Assembly (NCBI RefSeq): GCF_900119165.1
Contig: NZ_FPJG01000006.1
Span: 5,642,001 to 5,706,000 of the forward strand
DNA length: 64,000 nt
Direction: 5' to 3'
Origin: Amycolatopsis australiensis
GTDB taxonomy: Bacteria > Actinomycetota > Actinomycetes > Mycobacteriales > Pseudonocardiaceae
Position 1 is the first letter of the stretch. Every line of letters begins with the position of its first letter. Made by a program: the position numbers and the translations under genes. Of this stretch, positions 51,377 to 59,928 are shown in pieces. The notes below the pieces were generated by a model. It was not told the DNA's origin. It ran no database searches and saw only the letters and a list, made by a program, of their open reading frames with translations.

Positions 51377-53674
51377 TTGACCACGCAGCCTTCCACCTCA
51401 CCCGAACCGTGGCGCGACCCCACCGCCGACGCGGGCGAGCGCGTGCGCGCCCTGATGGCGCGGATGACCCTGCGCGAGAAGCTCGCGCAGCTCTACGGCA
51501 TCTGGGTGGGCATCGACTCCGCCGGCGAGGTCGCCCCGCACCAGCACGACTTCGACGACCCGGCGGTCGACTTCGACGACCTGGTCCGCCACGGCATCGG
51601 CCAGCTGACCCGCGTCTTCGGCACCCGGCCGGTCGACCCGCTGATCGGCGCGCACAGCCTCGCGCGCACGCAGCGGCAGATCGTCTCCAGCGGCCGGTTC
51701 GGGATTCCGGCCGTCGTGCACGAAGAATGCCTCACCGGCCTGGCCGCCTGGCAGGCGACCATCTACCCGGCGCCGCTGTCCTGGGGCGCGACGTTCGACC
51801 CGGACCTGGTGCGCCGGATGGCCGAGCGGATCGGCCGGACGATGCGCGGGCTGGGCGTGCACCAGGGCCTGGCGCCGGTCCTCGACGTCGCCCGCGACCT
51901 GCGCTGGGGCCGTGTCGAGGAGACCATCGGCGAGGACCCGTACCTGGTCGGCACGATCGGCAGCGCCTACGTCGCCGGCCTGGAGTCGGCCGGCATCGTC
52001 GCCACGCTCAAGCACTTCGTCGGCTACTCGGCCTCGCGCGCCGGCCGCAACCTGGCGCCGGTTTCGGCCGGGCCGCGGGAGGTCGCGGACGTCCTGCTCC
52101 CGCCGTTCGAGCTGGCGCTGCGGGCAGGCGCCCGGTCGGTGATGAGCGCCTACAACGACACCGACGGCGTCCCGGCGGCCGCCGACGCGGCACTGCTGAC
52201 GGACCTGCTGCGCGACACCTACGGCTTCACCGGCACGGTCGTCGCCGACTACTTCGGCGTGGCGTTCCTGCACCGCCTGCACCACGTCGCGGCCGACCGC
52301 GGCGACGCGGCCGGGCAGGCGCTGACCGCGGGCGTCGACGTCGAGCTGCCCACCATGGACTGCTACGGCGAGCCCCTGCTCGCCGCGGTGGAAGGGGGCG
52401 CGGTCGACGCCGCCGCCGTCGACCGCGCCCTCGAACGGGTGCTGCGGCAGAAGTGCGAGCTGGGCCTGCTCGACGCGGACTGGGCGCCGGAGGTGCCCGA
52501 AGAGATCGACCTGGACGACGCCGATTCGCGCGCACTGGCCCGGGAAGTGGCCGAAGAGTCCATCGTGCTGCTGCACAACGACGGCACGCTGCCGCTGTCG
52601 CCCGGGGCGAAGATCGCCGTGGTCGGGCCACGCGCGGACACGCCCGGCGCCATGCTCGGCTGCTACTCGTTCCCGCTGCACGTCGGCGTCCACCACCCGG
52701 ACGTCCCGTTCGGCGTCGAGGTGCCGACGGTGGTCGAGGCGCTGCGGTCGTCCTTCGACGTCACGTACGCGCTGGGCTGCCCGGTCACCGGCGGTGACGA
52801 CGACGGGATCGCCGAAGCCGTGGCGGCGTGCGCGGACGCGTCGGTGTGCGTGGCCGTGCTGGGCGACCGGGCCGGGCTGTTCGGCGGCGGGACGTCCGGC
52901 GAAGGCTGCGACGCGCCGGACCTGCGGCTGCCCGGGCGCCAGGAGGAGCTGCTCGAAGCGCTGCTGGCCACCGGCAAGCCGGTCGTCGTGGTCCTGCTTT
53001 CGGGACGGCCGTACGAGCTGTCGCGGCAGATCGACCGGCTGGCCGCGGTGGTGTGCGGGTTCTACCCGGGCGAGGAGGGCGCCCCGGCGCTGGCGGGTGT
53101 CCTCAGTGGACGGATCAACCCGTCCGGACGGCTGCCGGTGAGCTTCCCGGGGACCGGGGCGAGCCAGCCGTCGACGTACCTCGCGGCGCCGCTGGGCCGC
53201 CGCAGCGAGGTGAGCACGGTCGACCCCACGGCGCTGTTCCCCTTCGGGCACGGGCTGTCGTACGCGCCGGCGACCTGGGTCGACGTCAGCGCGACCGGCT
53301 CGCTGTGGCCGACCGACGGCGTGTGCCGGGTGCGGGTGACGCTGCGCAACGACCATGCCGTGGCGACCACCGAAGTGGTCCAGGTGTACCTGCACGACCC
53401 GGTGGCGGAGGTCGCGCGGCCCGAGCGCCAGCTGATCGCCGCCCGCCGGGTGCCGCTGGATCCCGGGGCGACCGTCGTGGTGGAGATCGGGTTGCACGCG
53501 GACCTGACGTCCTACACCGGCCGGGCGGGGCAGCGCGTGGTCGACCCCGGCGACGTCGAACTGCGGGTCGGGACGTCGAGCGAGCGGTTCGAGGCGACCC
53601 TGCACTGCACGCTGACCGGGCGGCGGCGGCACGTCGGCTTCGACCGGGTCCTCACCCCGGAGTTCGGGTCGTGA
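51377..53674 (+). CDS. GH3 beta-xylosidase/beta-glucosidase
   Basis: A 765-residue GH3 enzyme with the (beta/alpha)8 domain (about 25-330), the alpha/beta sandwich domain (about 370-580) and a fibronectin-III-like domain (about 630-720). The nucleophile aspartate is in VVADYFG, and KHFVGY, RWGRVEETIGEDP and HEECLTG match BxlA-like beta-xylosidases. No signal peptide, so it acts on imported oligosaccharides. It starts at a TTG. A short repeat CGGAA-AGAC-TTCCG (51345-51358) precedes it. It is coupled to the esterase gene by GTGA. Confidence 0.92.
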   Translation: MTTQPSTSPEPWRDPTADAGERVRALMARMTLREKLAQLYGIWVGIDSAGEVAPHQHDFDDPAVDFDDLVRHGIGQLTRVFGTRPVDPLIGAHSLARTQRQIVSSGRFGIPAVVHEECLTGLAAWQATIYPAPLSWGATFDPDLVRRMAERIGRTMRGLGVHQGLAPVLDVARDLRWGRVEETIGEDPYLVGTIGSAYVAGLESAGIVATLKHFVGYSASRAGRNLAPVSAGPREVADVLLPPFELALRAGARSVMSAYNDTDGVPAAADAALLTDLLRDTYGFTGTVVADYFGVAFLHRLHHVAADRGDAAGQALTAGVDVELPTMDCYGEPLLAAVEGGAVDAAAVDRALERVLRQKCELGLLDADWAPEVPEEIDLDDADSRALAREVAEESIVLLHNDGTLPLSPGAKIAVVGPRADTPGAMLGCYSFPLHVGVHHPDVPFGVEVPTVVEALRSSFDVTYALGCPVTGGDDDGIAEAVAACADASVCVAVLGDRAGLFGGGTSGEGCDAPDLRLPGRQEELLEALLATGKPVVVVLLSGRPYELSRQIDRLAAVVCGFYPGEEGAPALAGVLSGRINPSGRLPVSFPGTGASQPSTYLAAPLGRRSEVSTVDPTALFPFGHGLSYAPATWVDVSATGSLWPTDGVCRVRVTLRNDHAVATTEVVQVYLHDPVAEVARPERQLIAARRVPLDPGATVVVEIGLHADLTSYTGRAGQRVVDPGDVELRVGTSSERFEATLHCTLTGRRRHVGFDRVLTPEFGS

Positions 53675-54891
53675 AACGCCCGTTCGCGGTCTTCTGCCTG
53701 GCCGTGCTGACCGCGCTGTTCGTCGGCGCGTCGGCACGGCCGCCCGCGGCGCACTGGGTGGCGACCTGGACGTCGATGCCGCAGCTGACCGAGCCGTCGA
53801 ACATGCCGCCGGCGCCGTTCACCGGTACCGACCGAGTGCTGGACAACGCTTCGCTGCGCCAGACGGCGCACGTGACGGTGGGCGGGCCGCGGATCCGGCT
53901 GCGCTTCTCGAACGCCTTCGGCGGCGCGCCGCTGCCGCTCACCGCGGTCTCGGTGGCCCGCCCGGCCGGCGGCGCCGCCGGGGTCTCCGCGGTGGTCCCG
54001 GGCAGCGTCGTGCCGGTGACCTTCCACGGCAAGCCGTCGACGACGGTCCCGGCGGGCGCGCAGGTCGTGTCGGATCCGCTGCCGTTCGGAGTCCGGAAAG
54101 GCGAGAACATCACGGTGACGGCGTACCTGGCGCACGGCCAGGGTTCGCTCTCGATCACCTCGCACCCGGGCTCGCGCACGACGTCGTACCTGATCACGGG
54201 CAACCAGGTCGCCGCCCCGGACCTGCCCGGCGCGACCCCGGTCGACCACTGGTACTTCCTGAGTGGCATCGAGGTGCTGTCCCCGGCCTCGGCGGTCGTG
54301 GTGATCGGCGACTCCCTGTCGGACGGGCGGGGTTCGACGACGAACGGCAACGACCGCTGGCCGGACGTGCTCGCCGCGCGGCTGTCCTCGGCGGTGGTGA
54401 ACGAGGCCGCGGGCGGCAACCGGGTGTTGCAGGATGGGCTCGGCCCGAACGTGCTGGCCCGCCTGGACCGCGACCTGCTGGCCACCAGCGGCGTCTCGTG
54501 GGCGATCGTGTTCGAGGGCGTCAACGACATCGGCACGGCGGCCCCGGCCGCGGCGGCGTCGACGGCGGCGGACCTGATCGACGGCTACGACCAGATCCTG
54601 ACCCGCGCCCACGCGGCCGGGATCCAGGTCTACGGCGCGACGTTGACGCCGTTCGGCGGCAACACCGGCTACGACTCACCGGAGCGCGAAGCGGCCCGGG
54701 ACGCGGTCAACGCCTGGATCCGCGGCGGCCACTTCGACGCGGTCCTGGACTTCGACCGCGTGGTCCGCGACCCCGCCGACCCGGCGCGCCTGCTCCCCGC
54801 CTACGACGTCGGCGATCACCTGCACCTCGATCCCGCCGGCTACCGGGCGCTGGGGCAGAGCATTCCGGCAAGCCTTTTCCGCGGCGAGTAG
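53671..54891 (+). CDS. Secreted SGNH/GDSL-family hydrolase
   Basis: A 406-residue protein with an N-terminal signal peptide (about 1-25), a beta-rich region (30-200), and an SGNH hydrolase domain. The four blocks are visible: serine in GDSLSDG, glycine in AAGGNR, asparagine in GVNDIG, and Asp/His in DHLHLDPAGY. It probably removes acetyl or other acyl groups from xylan fragments. The GTG start overlaps the GH3 stop. Confidence 0.88.
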   Translation: MKRPFAVFCLAVLTALFVGASARPPAAHWVATWTSMPQLTEPSNMPPAPFTGTDRVLDNASLRQTAHVTVGGPRIRLRFSNAFGGAPLPLTAVSVARPAGGAAGVSAVVPGSVVPVTFHGKPSTTVPAGAQVVSDPLPFGVRKGENITVTAYLAHGQGSLSITSHPGSRTTSYLITGNQVAAPDLPGATPVDHWYFLSGIEVLSPASAVVVIGDSLSDGRGSTTNGNDRWPDVLAARLSSAVVNEAAGGNRVLQDGLGPNVLARLDRDLLATSGVSWAIVFEGVNDIGTAAPAAAASTAADLIDGYDQILTRAHAAGIQVYGATLTPFGGNTGYDSPEREAARDAVNAWIRGGHFDAVLDFDRVVRDPADPARLLPAYDVGDHLHLDPAGYRALGQSIPASLFRGE

Positions 54892-55039
54892 AAAAATGGC
54901 CACGAGCCGGAAAGTGGTCAACTCCTGGACATATTCCGAATAGCCGTCGCGAACCGCCGAACACGGCCGGGCCGTACCCCTATCATGTCGCCGTCTGCTT
55001 GTCCCCATCCGCAGTCGACGCTCCCGAAAAGGGGAACTG

Positions 55040-55492
55040 ATGTCCGACGTCATGAACAGCATCTTCGGCCGCACCGAGAACGAAACGCCCAGTCCGGCGT
55101 ACGCCGGAACCGGAACCGTCGAGGAGCCGGTGGCTTCGGAAGAAGCCGCCACTTCGGCGGAAGCCGAGGCCGAAGCCGAAGCGGCCCGCCCGGCGGCGGG
55201 CTCGCGCGGCAGCACGACGGTGGCCGACGGCGTGGTGTCCAAGATCGTCACCCGCGTGACCCGCCAAGCGGAAGGCGTGCACGAGCTCGACGAAGCGGGC
55301 ACGTCGGTCGAGGTGGAAGGCGAGGTCGCGACGATCGCCGTCACGCTGGTGGTCGAGTTCGGCCGCGCGGTGAAAACGCTCGCCGAGCAGCTGCGCACGA
55401 ACGTGATCGAGGCGGTCGAGGAACACCTGGGCCTGGAAGTGGCCACGGTGGACATCCACGTGGCGGACATCCACTTCCCGGACGCGGACTGA
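55040..55492 (+). CDS. Asp23/Gls24 family envelope stress protein
   Basis: A 150-residue protein. The first 60 residues are low-complexity, with a run of Ala/Glu (TSAEAEAEAEAARP). The Asp23 domain follows at about 60-150 (VADGVVSKIVTRVTRQAEGVHEL, VTLVVEFG). Members of the family have roles at the membrane in cell-envelope stress. Its ATG follows AAAAGGGGA. The 148-base spacer in front has no clear consensus promoter. It is a single-gene unit ended by a strong hairpin. Confidence 0.85.
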   Translation: MSDVMNSIFGRTENETPSPAYAGTGTVEEPVASEEAATSAEAEAEAEAARPAAGSRGSTTVADGVVSKIVTRVTRQAEGVHELDEAGTSVEVEGEVATIAVTLVVEFGRAVKTLAEQLRTNVIEAVEEHLGLEVATVDIHVADIHFPDAD

Positions 55493-55499
55493 CCACAGT

Positions 55500-55528
55500 G
55501 GACACGCGGCCCGGCCGGCCGCGTGTCC
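55500..55528. terminator. Bidirectional terminator between Gls24-like and RibD-like genes
   Basis: Perfect 12-bp arms GGACACGCGGCC / GGCCGCGTGTCC (55500-55511 and 55517-55528) with a 5-base loop. The right arm ends one base before the stop codon of the convergent gene. It almost fills the 36-base spacer. Confidence 0.75.
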
Positions 55529-56086
55529 TCACCGGCACACGGCGTAGCGCAGGTGCAGCACGTCCCGGCCGGCCAGCCACCGGACGAGATCCAGCTCGAC
55601 CGGTCCCCCGCCGCCGAACAACCGGCGGCCGGCACCGAGCAGCACCGGGACGACGTGAAGTTCCAGCTCGTCGAGCAAACCGGCCGTCAGCAACGACTGC
55701 GCGGCGCTCGCCCCGTGCACCATGACAGCGCGGCTTCCCGCGGCCGCACGGGCTTGTTCCACGCAGGCGACCACGTCGGTGAAGTACCGGACGCTCCCGG
55801 GCGGCGTGTCGTCGGGGTGGCGGGTGAGGACGTGGATCGGGACGCCGTCGTGGTGGTCGCCACCCCAGCGGCCGGCCAGCTCATAGGTCCGCCTGCCGGC
55901 GATCACGGCCCCGGTCGCCGACGCTTCGGCGTACACCTGCCCGCTGGGACCGTCGCCGAAGCGGTCGTCCAGCCAGGTGAAGAGCCGGCCACCTCCGCGG
56001 CCCAGTTCCTGGCCGCGCCGATCATCCGGCCCGGCCACGAAACCGTCGAGCGACATCGTCATGTAAAGCCTGATCGGTCCGGTCAC
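55529..56086 (-). CDS. RibD C-terminal/dihydrofolate reductase-like protein
   Basis: A 185-residue protein of the RibD-C/YyaP family with IRLYMTMSLDGFVAGPDD at the start, VIAGRRTYELAGRW, VMVHGASAAQSLL and LDELELHVVPVLLGAGRRLF. Members bind NADPH and reduce diverse substrates; most are uncharacterised. I chose the GTG at 56086, behind GGAGG. It lies 19 bases after the ptsI stop on the same strand and may be co-transcribed with it. Confidence 0.87.
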   Translation of the reverse strand: MTGPIRLYMTMSLDGFVAGPDDRRGQELGRGGGRLFTWLDDRFGDGPSGQVYAEASATGAVIAGRRTYELAGRWGGDHHDGVPIHVLTRHPDDTPPGSVRYFTDVVACVEQARAAAGSRAVMVHGASAAQSLLTAGLLDELELHVVPVLLGAGRRLFGGGGPVELDLVRWLAGRDVLHLRYAVCR

Positions 56087-56105
56087 GGCGCCTCCTCGGT
56101 AGTCG

Positions 56106-57671
56106 TCACCAGGACGTCGAACGGCACCCCGCCAGATCGACCTCCCGCAGCGCCGCACCGACGCCGGCCAGCGCCGCCGCGTTCATCGACAGCGACGTCA
56201 CGCCCAAGCCCGCCAACTTCGGCGCCAACGACGGGTCCGCCGCTGCCTCGCCGCACACGCCGGCCGGCTTTCCCGCCTCCGCCGCCGCTGAGGCCACCAT
56301 TCCCACCAGACGCAGCAACCCGGGCCGACGCGGGTCGTTCAACGACGCCACCGCGCCGAGCTGGCGGTCCGCCGCGTACACGTACTGCGCCAAGTCGTTC
56401 GTGCCCAGCGACACGAAGTCGACCTCCGCCAGGATCTCCGCCGCGCACAACGCCGCCGCCGGGATCTCGATCATCACGCCCGCCCGCTCGATTCCCGCCG
56501 CGCGGGCGCGCTTCGCGAACCAGGCCGCCTCCTCCGGCGTTGCCACCATGGGGGCCATCACCGACAGCTCGACGCCCGTGTCGGCCGCCGCCGCGGTGAT
56601 CGCTGCCAGCTGGCGGTCCAGCAGCTCCGGCCGGTCGAAGGCGACGCGCAGGCCGCGGACGCCCAGTGCCGGGTTGGGCTCGGCACCCATCGGCAGGAAC
56701 GCCAACGGCTTGTCCGACCCCGCGTCCAGCGTCCGGACCACCACCGGCTTTCCGGCGAACGGCTCCAGCACCGCCGCGTACGCCGCGCGCTGCTCGGCCT
56801 CCGTCGGCTCCGAAGCGGCTGACAGGTAGCAGAACTCCGTCCGGAACAGGCCGATCCCTTCCGCTCCTGCCGCGGCGGCCGCCCGTGCGTCCGCCGCAGA
56901 TCCGACGTTGGCGAGCAGCTTCACGCGATGCCCGTCCGCGAGCCGCCCGACGCCGTCCCACGTCGGACGGGACGTGCGCGCCGGCGCTCGCACCGTGCCA
57001 TCCGAAGGCGACACCGTTCCCGCGGAACCGTCGACCGCCAGCCCGGGACTGTCCAGGCCGAGAACGCCGGCGCACGCGACGACCGCCGGGATGCCCAGCG
57101 CCCTGGCCAGGATCGCGGTGTGGCTCGTCGGGCCGCCCTCCGCCGTCACCAGCGCCAGCACGAGGTCCGGATCGAGCCCCGCGGTGTCGGCCGGCGCGAG
57201 GTCGCGGGCCACCAGCACGCTCGGCGACGTCAGCTGCGGAACACCGGGCGGCGCCAGCCCGAGCAACGACGCCACGATCCGGTCGCGGACGTCCGCGACG
57301 TCGGCCGCGCGTTCCGCCAGGTAGCCGCCCGCGGCCCGCAACGCGGTCATGAACTCCCCCGCCGCCTCCCACACCGCGCGCGGCGCGGGCAGCGAGCGGT
57401 CCAGCACGAGCCGTTCCGCCGCCGCGACGAGCGCCGGGTCCGCCGCCATCGCCGCGGTCGTCTCGAGCAGCGACCGGGCATCACCGGACACGGAACGGGC
57501 ACGATCGGACAACGCGGCCGCCACCGAGGCCGCCGCGGGCCCGATCCTGCCCGCTTCGGCCCGGACGTCGTCCGGCGCGGGCGAAGACACGGGTTCCGGC
57601 AGGTCAGCGGCCACGACCACGCGGGGACCGGCGACCCGGCCGGGGCTGACTCCGACTCCGGACAACGACAT
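56106..57671 (-). CDS. ptsI: Phosphoenolpyruvate-protein phosphotransferase (enzyme I)
   Basis: A 521-residue PTS enzyme I. The N-terminal HPr-binding/phosphohistidine domain carries GGPTSHTAILAR with the active His. The C-terminal PEP-binding barrel has GIGLFRTEF, KPVVVRTLDAGSDKPLAFL, SLGTNDLAQY and a Cys in GVCGEAA. It is shorter than the E. coli enzyme (575), mainly by trimmed ends. ATG follows GGAGG. It is divergent from deoR-fruK, as in Corynebacterium glutamicum. It passes phosphate from PEP to HPr encoded at 61392. Confidence 0.94.
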   Translation of the reverse strand: MSLSGVGVSPGRVAGPRVVVAADLPEPVSSPAPDDVRAEAGRIGPAAASVAAALSDRARSVSGDARSLLETTAAMAADPALVAAAERLVLDRSLPAPRAVWEAAGEFMTALRAAGGYLAERAADVADVRDRIVASLLGLAPPGVPQLTSPSVLVARDLAPADTAGLDPDLVLALVTAEGGPTSHTAILARALGIPAVVACAGVLGLDSPGLAVDGSAGTVSPSDGTVRAPARTSRPTWDGVGRLADGHRVKLLANVGSAADARAAAAAGAEGIGLFRTEFCYLSAASEPTEAEQRAAYAAVLEPFAGKPVVVRTLDAGSDKPLAFLPMGAEPNPALGVRGLRVAFDRPELLDRQLAAITAAAADTGVELSVMAPMVATPEEAAWFAKRARAAGIERAGVMIEIPAAALCAAEILAEVDFVSLGTNDLAQYVYAADRQLGAVASLNDPRRPGLLRLVGMVASAAAEAGKPAGVCGEAAADPSLAPKLAGLGVTSLSMNAAALAGVGAALREVDLAGCRSTSW

Positions 57672-57726
57672 GGCGGGACCTCCGGGGGCAAAGGATCTCG
57701 TAACTGGGGATTGACAGTACGGTAAC

Positions 57727-57775
57727 AACGGGCACAATCAAACAGCAACGGGCAAACATCGGAGAGGAACGGGCA
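57727..57775. promoter_or_regulatory. Triple direct repeat AACGGGCA before the DeoR gene
   Basis: Three identical AACGGGCA units at 57727-57734, 57747-57754 and 57768-57775, spaced 20 and 21 bases (two helical turns). The last overlaps the first base of the DeoR ATG. They fill the divergent ptsI/DeoR spacer and are the likely binding sites of the DeoR-type repressor for both directions. Confidence 0.65.
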
Positions 57776-58536
57776 TGTACGCCGCCGAACGGCATCAGCT
57801 CCTGGCGCAACGCGCACGTCGCGACGGCCGCGTCGACGTCAACGACGTCGCGACCGAACTCGGTGTCGCCCCCGAGACCATCCGCCGCGACCTCGGCGTC
57901 CTCGAACGCCAGGGCGTGGTCCGCCGTGTCTACGGCGGCGCGGTCGCCGTCGACCGGCTCGACTTCGAGCCGGAGGTCGCCCAGCGGGACCGGACGAACG
58001 CCGCGGAGAAGGACGCGATCGCCCGCGCCGCGCTGGACCTGGTGCCCGACCGCGGCTCGATCCTGCTCGACGCGGGCACCACGACCAGCAGGCTCGCGAC
58101 GCTCCTGCCGGCCGACCGCGAGCTGACGGTGATCACCAACTCGATCCCCGTCGCGTCCATCCTGGCCACCCGCCCGGGCCTCACGCTGCACATCCTCGGC
58201 GGCCGCGTCCGCGGGACGACGCTCGCGGCCGTCGAAGCCTGGACGCTGCACGCACTCGACGGGCTGCTGGTGGACGTCGCTTTCCTCGGCGCGAACGGCT
58301 TTTCCGCCGAGCACGGCTGCACGACACCGGACATGGCCGAGTCGGCGGTGAAGGCCGCGGTCGTGGCGGCGGCGCGCAAGCGGGTGCTGCTGGCCGACCA
58401 CAGCAAGTACGGCACCGACCAGCTCAGCCGTTTCGCCCGCCTGTCGGAGATCGACGTGCTGGTCACCGACAGCGGCATCGACGCCGGCGCCGTGGCCGAG
58501 CTGGAGGAAGCCGGCCCCGAGGTGGTGCTCGCATGA
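57775..58536 (+). CDS. DeoR family regulator of fructose utilisation (FruR-like)
   Basis: A 253-residue DeoR regulator: winged helix at about residues 6-60 (VNDVATELGVAPETIRRDLGVLERQG) and a sugar-phosphate sensor domain (ILLDAGTTTSRLA, VITNS, FLGANGFSAEHG, LLADHSKYG). First gene of the fru operon. It should respond to fructose-1-phosphate or fructose-1,6-bisphosphate and repress the operon and ptsI. ATG follows GGAGAGGA; it overlaps fruK by four bases. Confidence 0.91.
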   Translation: MYAAERHQLLAQRARRDGRVDVNDVATELGVAPETIRRDLGVLERQGVVRRVYGGAVAVDRLDFEPEVAQRDRTNAAEKDAIARAALDLVPDRGSILLDAGTTTSRLATLLPADRELTVITNSIPVASILATRPGLTLHILGGRVRGTTLAAVEAWTLHALDGLLVDVAFLGANGFSAEHGCTTPDMAESAVKAAVVAAARKRVLLADHSKYGTDQLSRFARLSEIDVLVTDSGIDAGAVAELEEAGPEVVLA

Positions 58537-59477
58537 TCCTCACCGTCACCCCCAACCCCAGCCTCGACCGCACCGCCCGCCTGGCCGAGCTGCGCCGCGG
58601 CGAAGTGAACCGGGCCGAGGCCGTGCGGCTCGATCCCGGCGGCAAGGGTGTCAACGTCGCCCGCGCGCTGGCCGCCGCCGGCACCCCGACCGTCGCCCTG
58701 CTGCCCGCCGGCGGGGTGGTCGGCGAACGGCTCGCCGACCTGCTCGCGCCCGAAGGCGTGCCGGTCGTCGCCGTGCCGATCGGCGGGACCACGCGCAGCA
58801 ACATCACGCTCGTCGAAGCCGACGGGACCACGACGAAGATCAACGAGCCCGGGCCGGAGATCTCCCCCGCCGAGCTGGCCGCGCTCGAACGCCGTGCCGT
58901 CGAACTCGCCGGGCGCGCCGACTGGCTCGTGTGCTGCGGCAGCCTGCCCGCCGGCGTGCCTGACGACTTCTACGCGCGGCTCACCGGGCTGGCTCGCGAG
59001 GCCGGCGCGAAGGTCGCCGTCGACTCCTCCGGTGCGCCGCTTGCCGCCGCGTGCGCGAGCGGGCCGGACCTGCTCAAGCCGAACCTCGACGAGCTGACCG
59101 AGCTCGCCGGACGGCCGCTGCCGCTGCTCGGCGACGTCGTCGCGTTCTGCCGCGAGCTGATCTCCGGTGGCGTCGGGCGCGTGCTCGTCAGCCTCGGCGC
59201 GCGCGGCGCGGTGCTCGTCGAGGACACCGCCACGCACCACGCGCTCGGCCCGCTGGTGGCCGTGCGCAGCACCGTCGGCGCCGGAGACGCCGCACTCGCC
59301 GGATTCCTCCACGCGGGAGGAACCGGCCCCCGAGCCCTGCGCACCGCGGTCGCCTACGGCACCGCCGCGGTGACGCAGGAGGGCAGCCGCATGCCCGCCC
59401 CCGAAGACGTGCACCCCGACCAGGTGCGCGTCCTCGACGCCGACCCCACCTTCACCCTCAGCGGAGCCGCCGCATGA
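58533..59477 (+). CDS. fruK: 1-phosphofructokinase
   Basis: A 314-residue PfkB-family kinase. It has the sugar-binding start TVTPNPSLDRT, GGKGVNVARAL, and the catalytic motif GAGDAALAGF with the base aspartate near the end. It phosphorylates fructose-1-phosphate, the product of the PTS permease, to fructose-1,6-bisphosphate. ATGA overlaps connect it to the regulator and to the IIA gene. Confidence 0.94.
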   Translation: MILTVTPNPSLDRTARLAELRRGEVNRAEAVRLDPGGKGVNVARALAAAGTPTVALLPAGGVVGERLADLLAPEGVPVVAVPIGGTTRSNITLVEADGTTTKINEPGPEISPAELAALERRAVELAGRADWLVCCGSLPAGVPDDFYARLTGLAREAGAKVAVDSSGAPLAAACASGPDLLKPNLDELTELAGRPLPLLGDVVAFCRELISGGVGRVLVSLGARGAVLVEDTATHHALGPLVAVRSTVGAGDAALAGFLHAGGTGPRALRTAVAYGTAAVTQEGSRMPAPEDVHPDQVRVLDADPTFTLSGAAA

Positions 59478-59926
59478 CCACCCTGGACCTGATCACCGCC
59501 GACCTGGTCGACCTCGGCCTCGACGCCGCCGACAAGCACGCGGCCACCCGCGCGCTCGCGCAGCGGCTCGTCCACGCCGGGCGGGTGACCGACCTCGACT
59601 TGTTCCTCAAGGACGTCGCCGCGCGCGAGGAGCAGATGGCCACCGGGCTCGAGGGCGGCATCGGCATCCCGCACTGCCGCTCGGCCGCGGTCACCGCGCC
59701 GACGCTGGCGTTCGGCCGCAGCACCGGCGGCGTCGACTTCGGCGCTCCGGACGGCCCCGCCAGGCTCATCTTCCTCATCGCCGCGCCGGAAGGCGGCGGC
59801 GGCGACCACCTCAAGGTCCTGGCCGCCCTCGCCCGCCGGCTCGTCCGGGCGGAGTTCAAGCAGACCCTGCTCGAGGCCACCGACGCCGCGGCCGTCGCCG
59901 AGTACATCCGCCAGGAGGTGTCCTGA
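59474..59926 (+). CDS. Fructose PTS enzyme IIA
   Basis: A 150-residue PTS IIA protein of the mannitol/fructose class. The phosphorylated histidine is in GIGIPHCRS. It accepts phosphate from HPr and passes it to the IIB domain of the next protein. In many bacteria IIA is fused to IIBC; here it is a separate protein joined by close spacing (2 bases). Confidence 0.93.
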   Translation: MTTLDLITADLVDLGLDAADKHAATRALAQRLVHAGRVTDLDLFLKDVAAREEQMATGLEGGIGIPHCRSAAVTAPTLAFGRSTGGVDFGAPDGPARLIFLIAAPEGGGGDHLKVLAALARRLVRAEFKQTLLEATDAAAVAEYIRQEVS

Positions 59927-59928
59927 TC

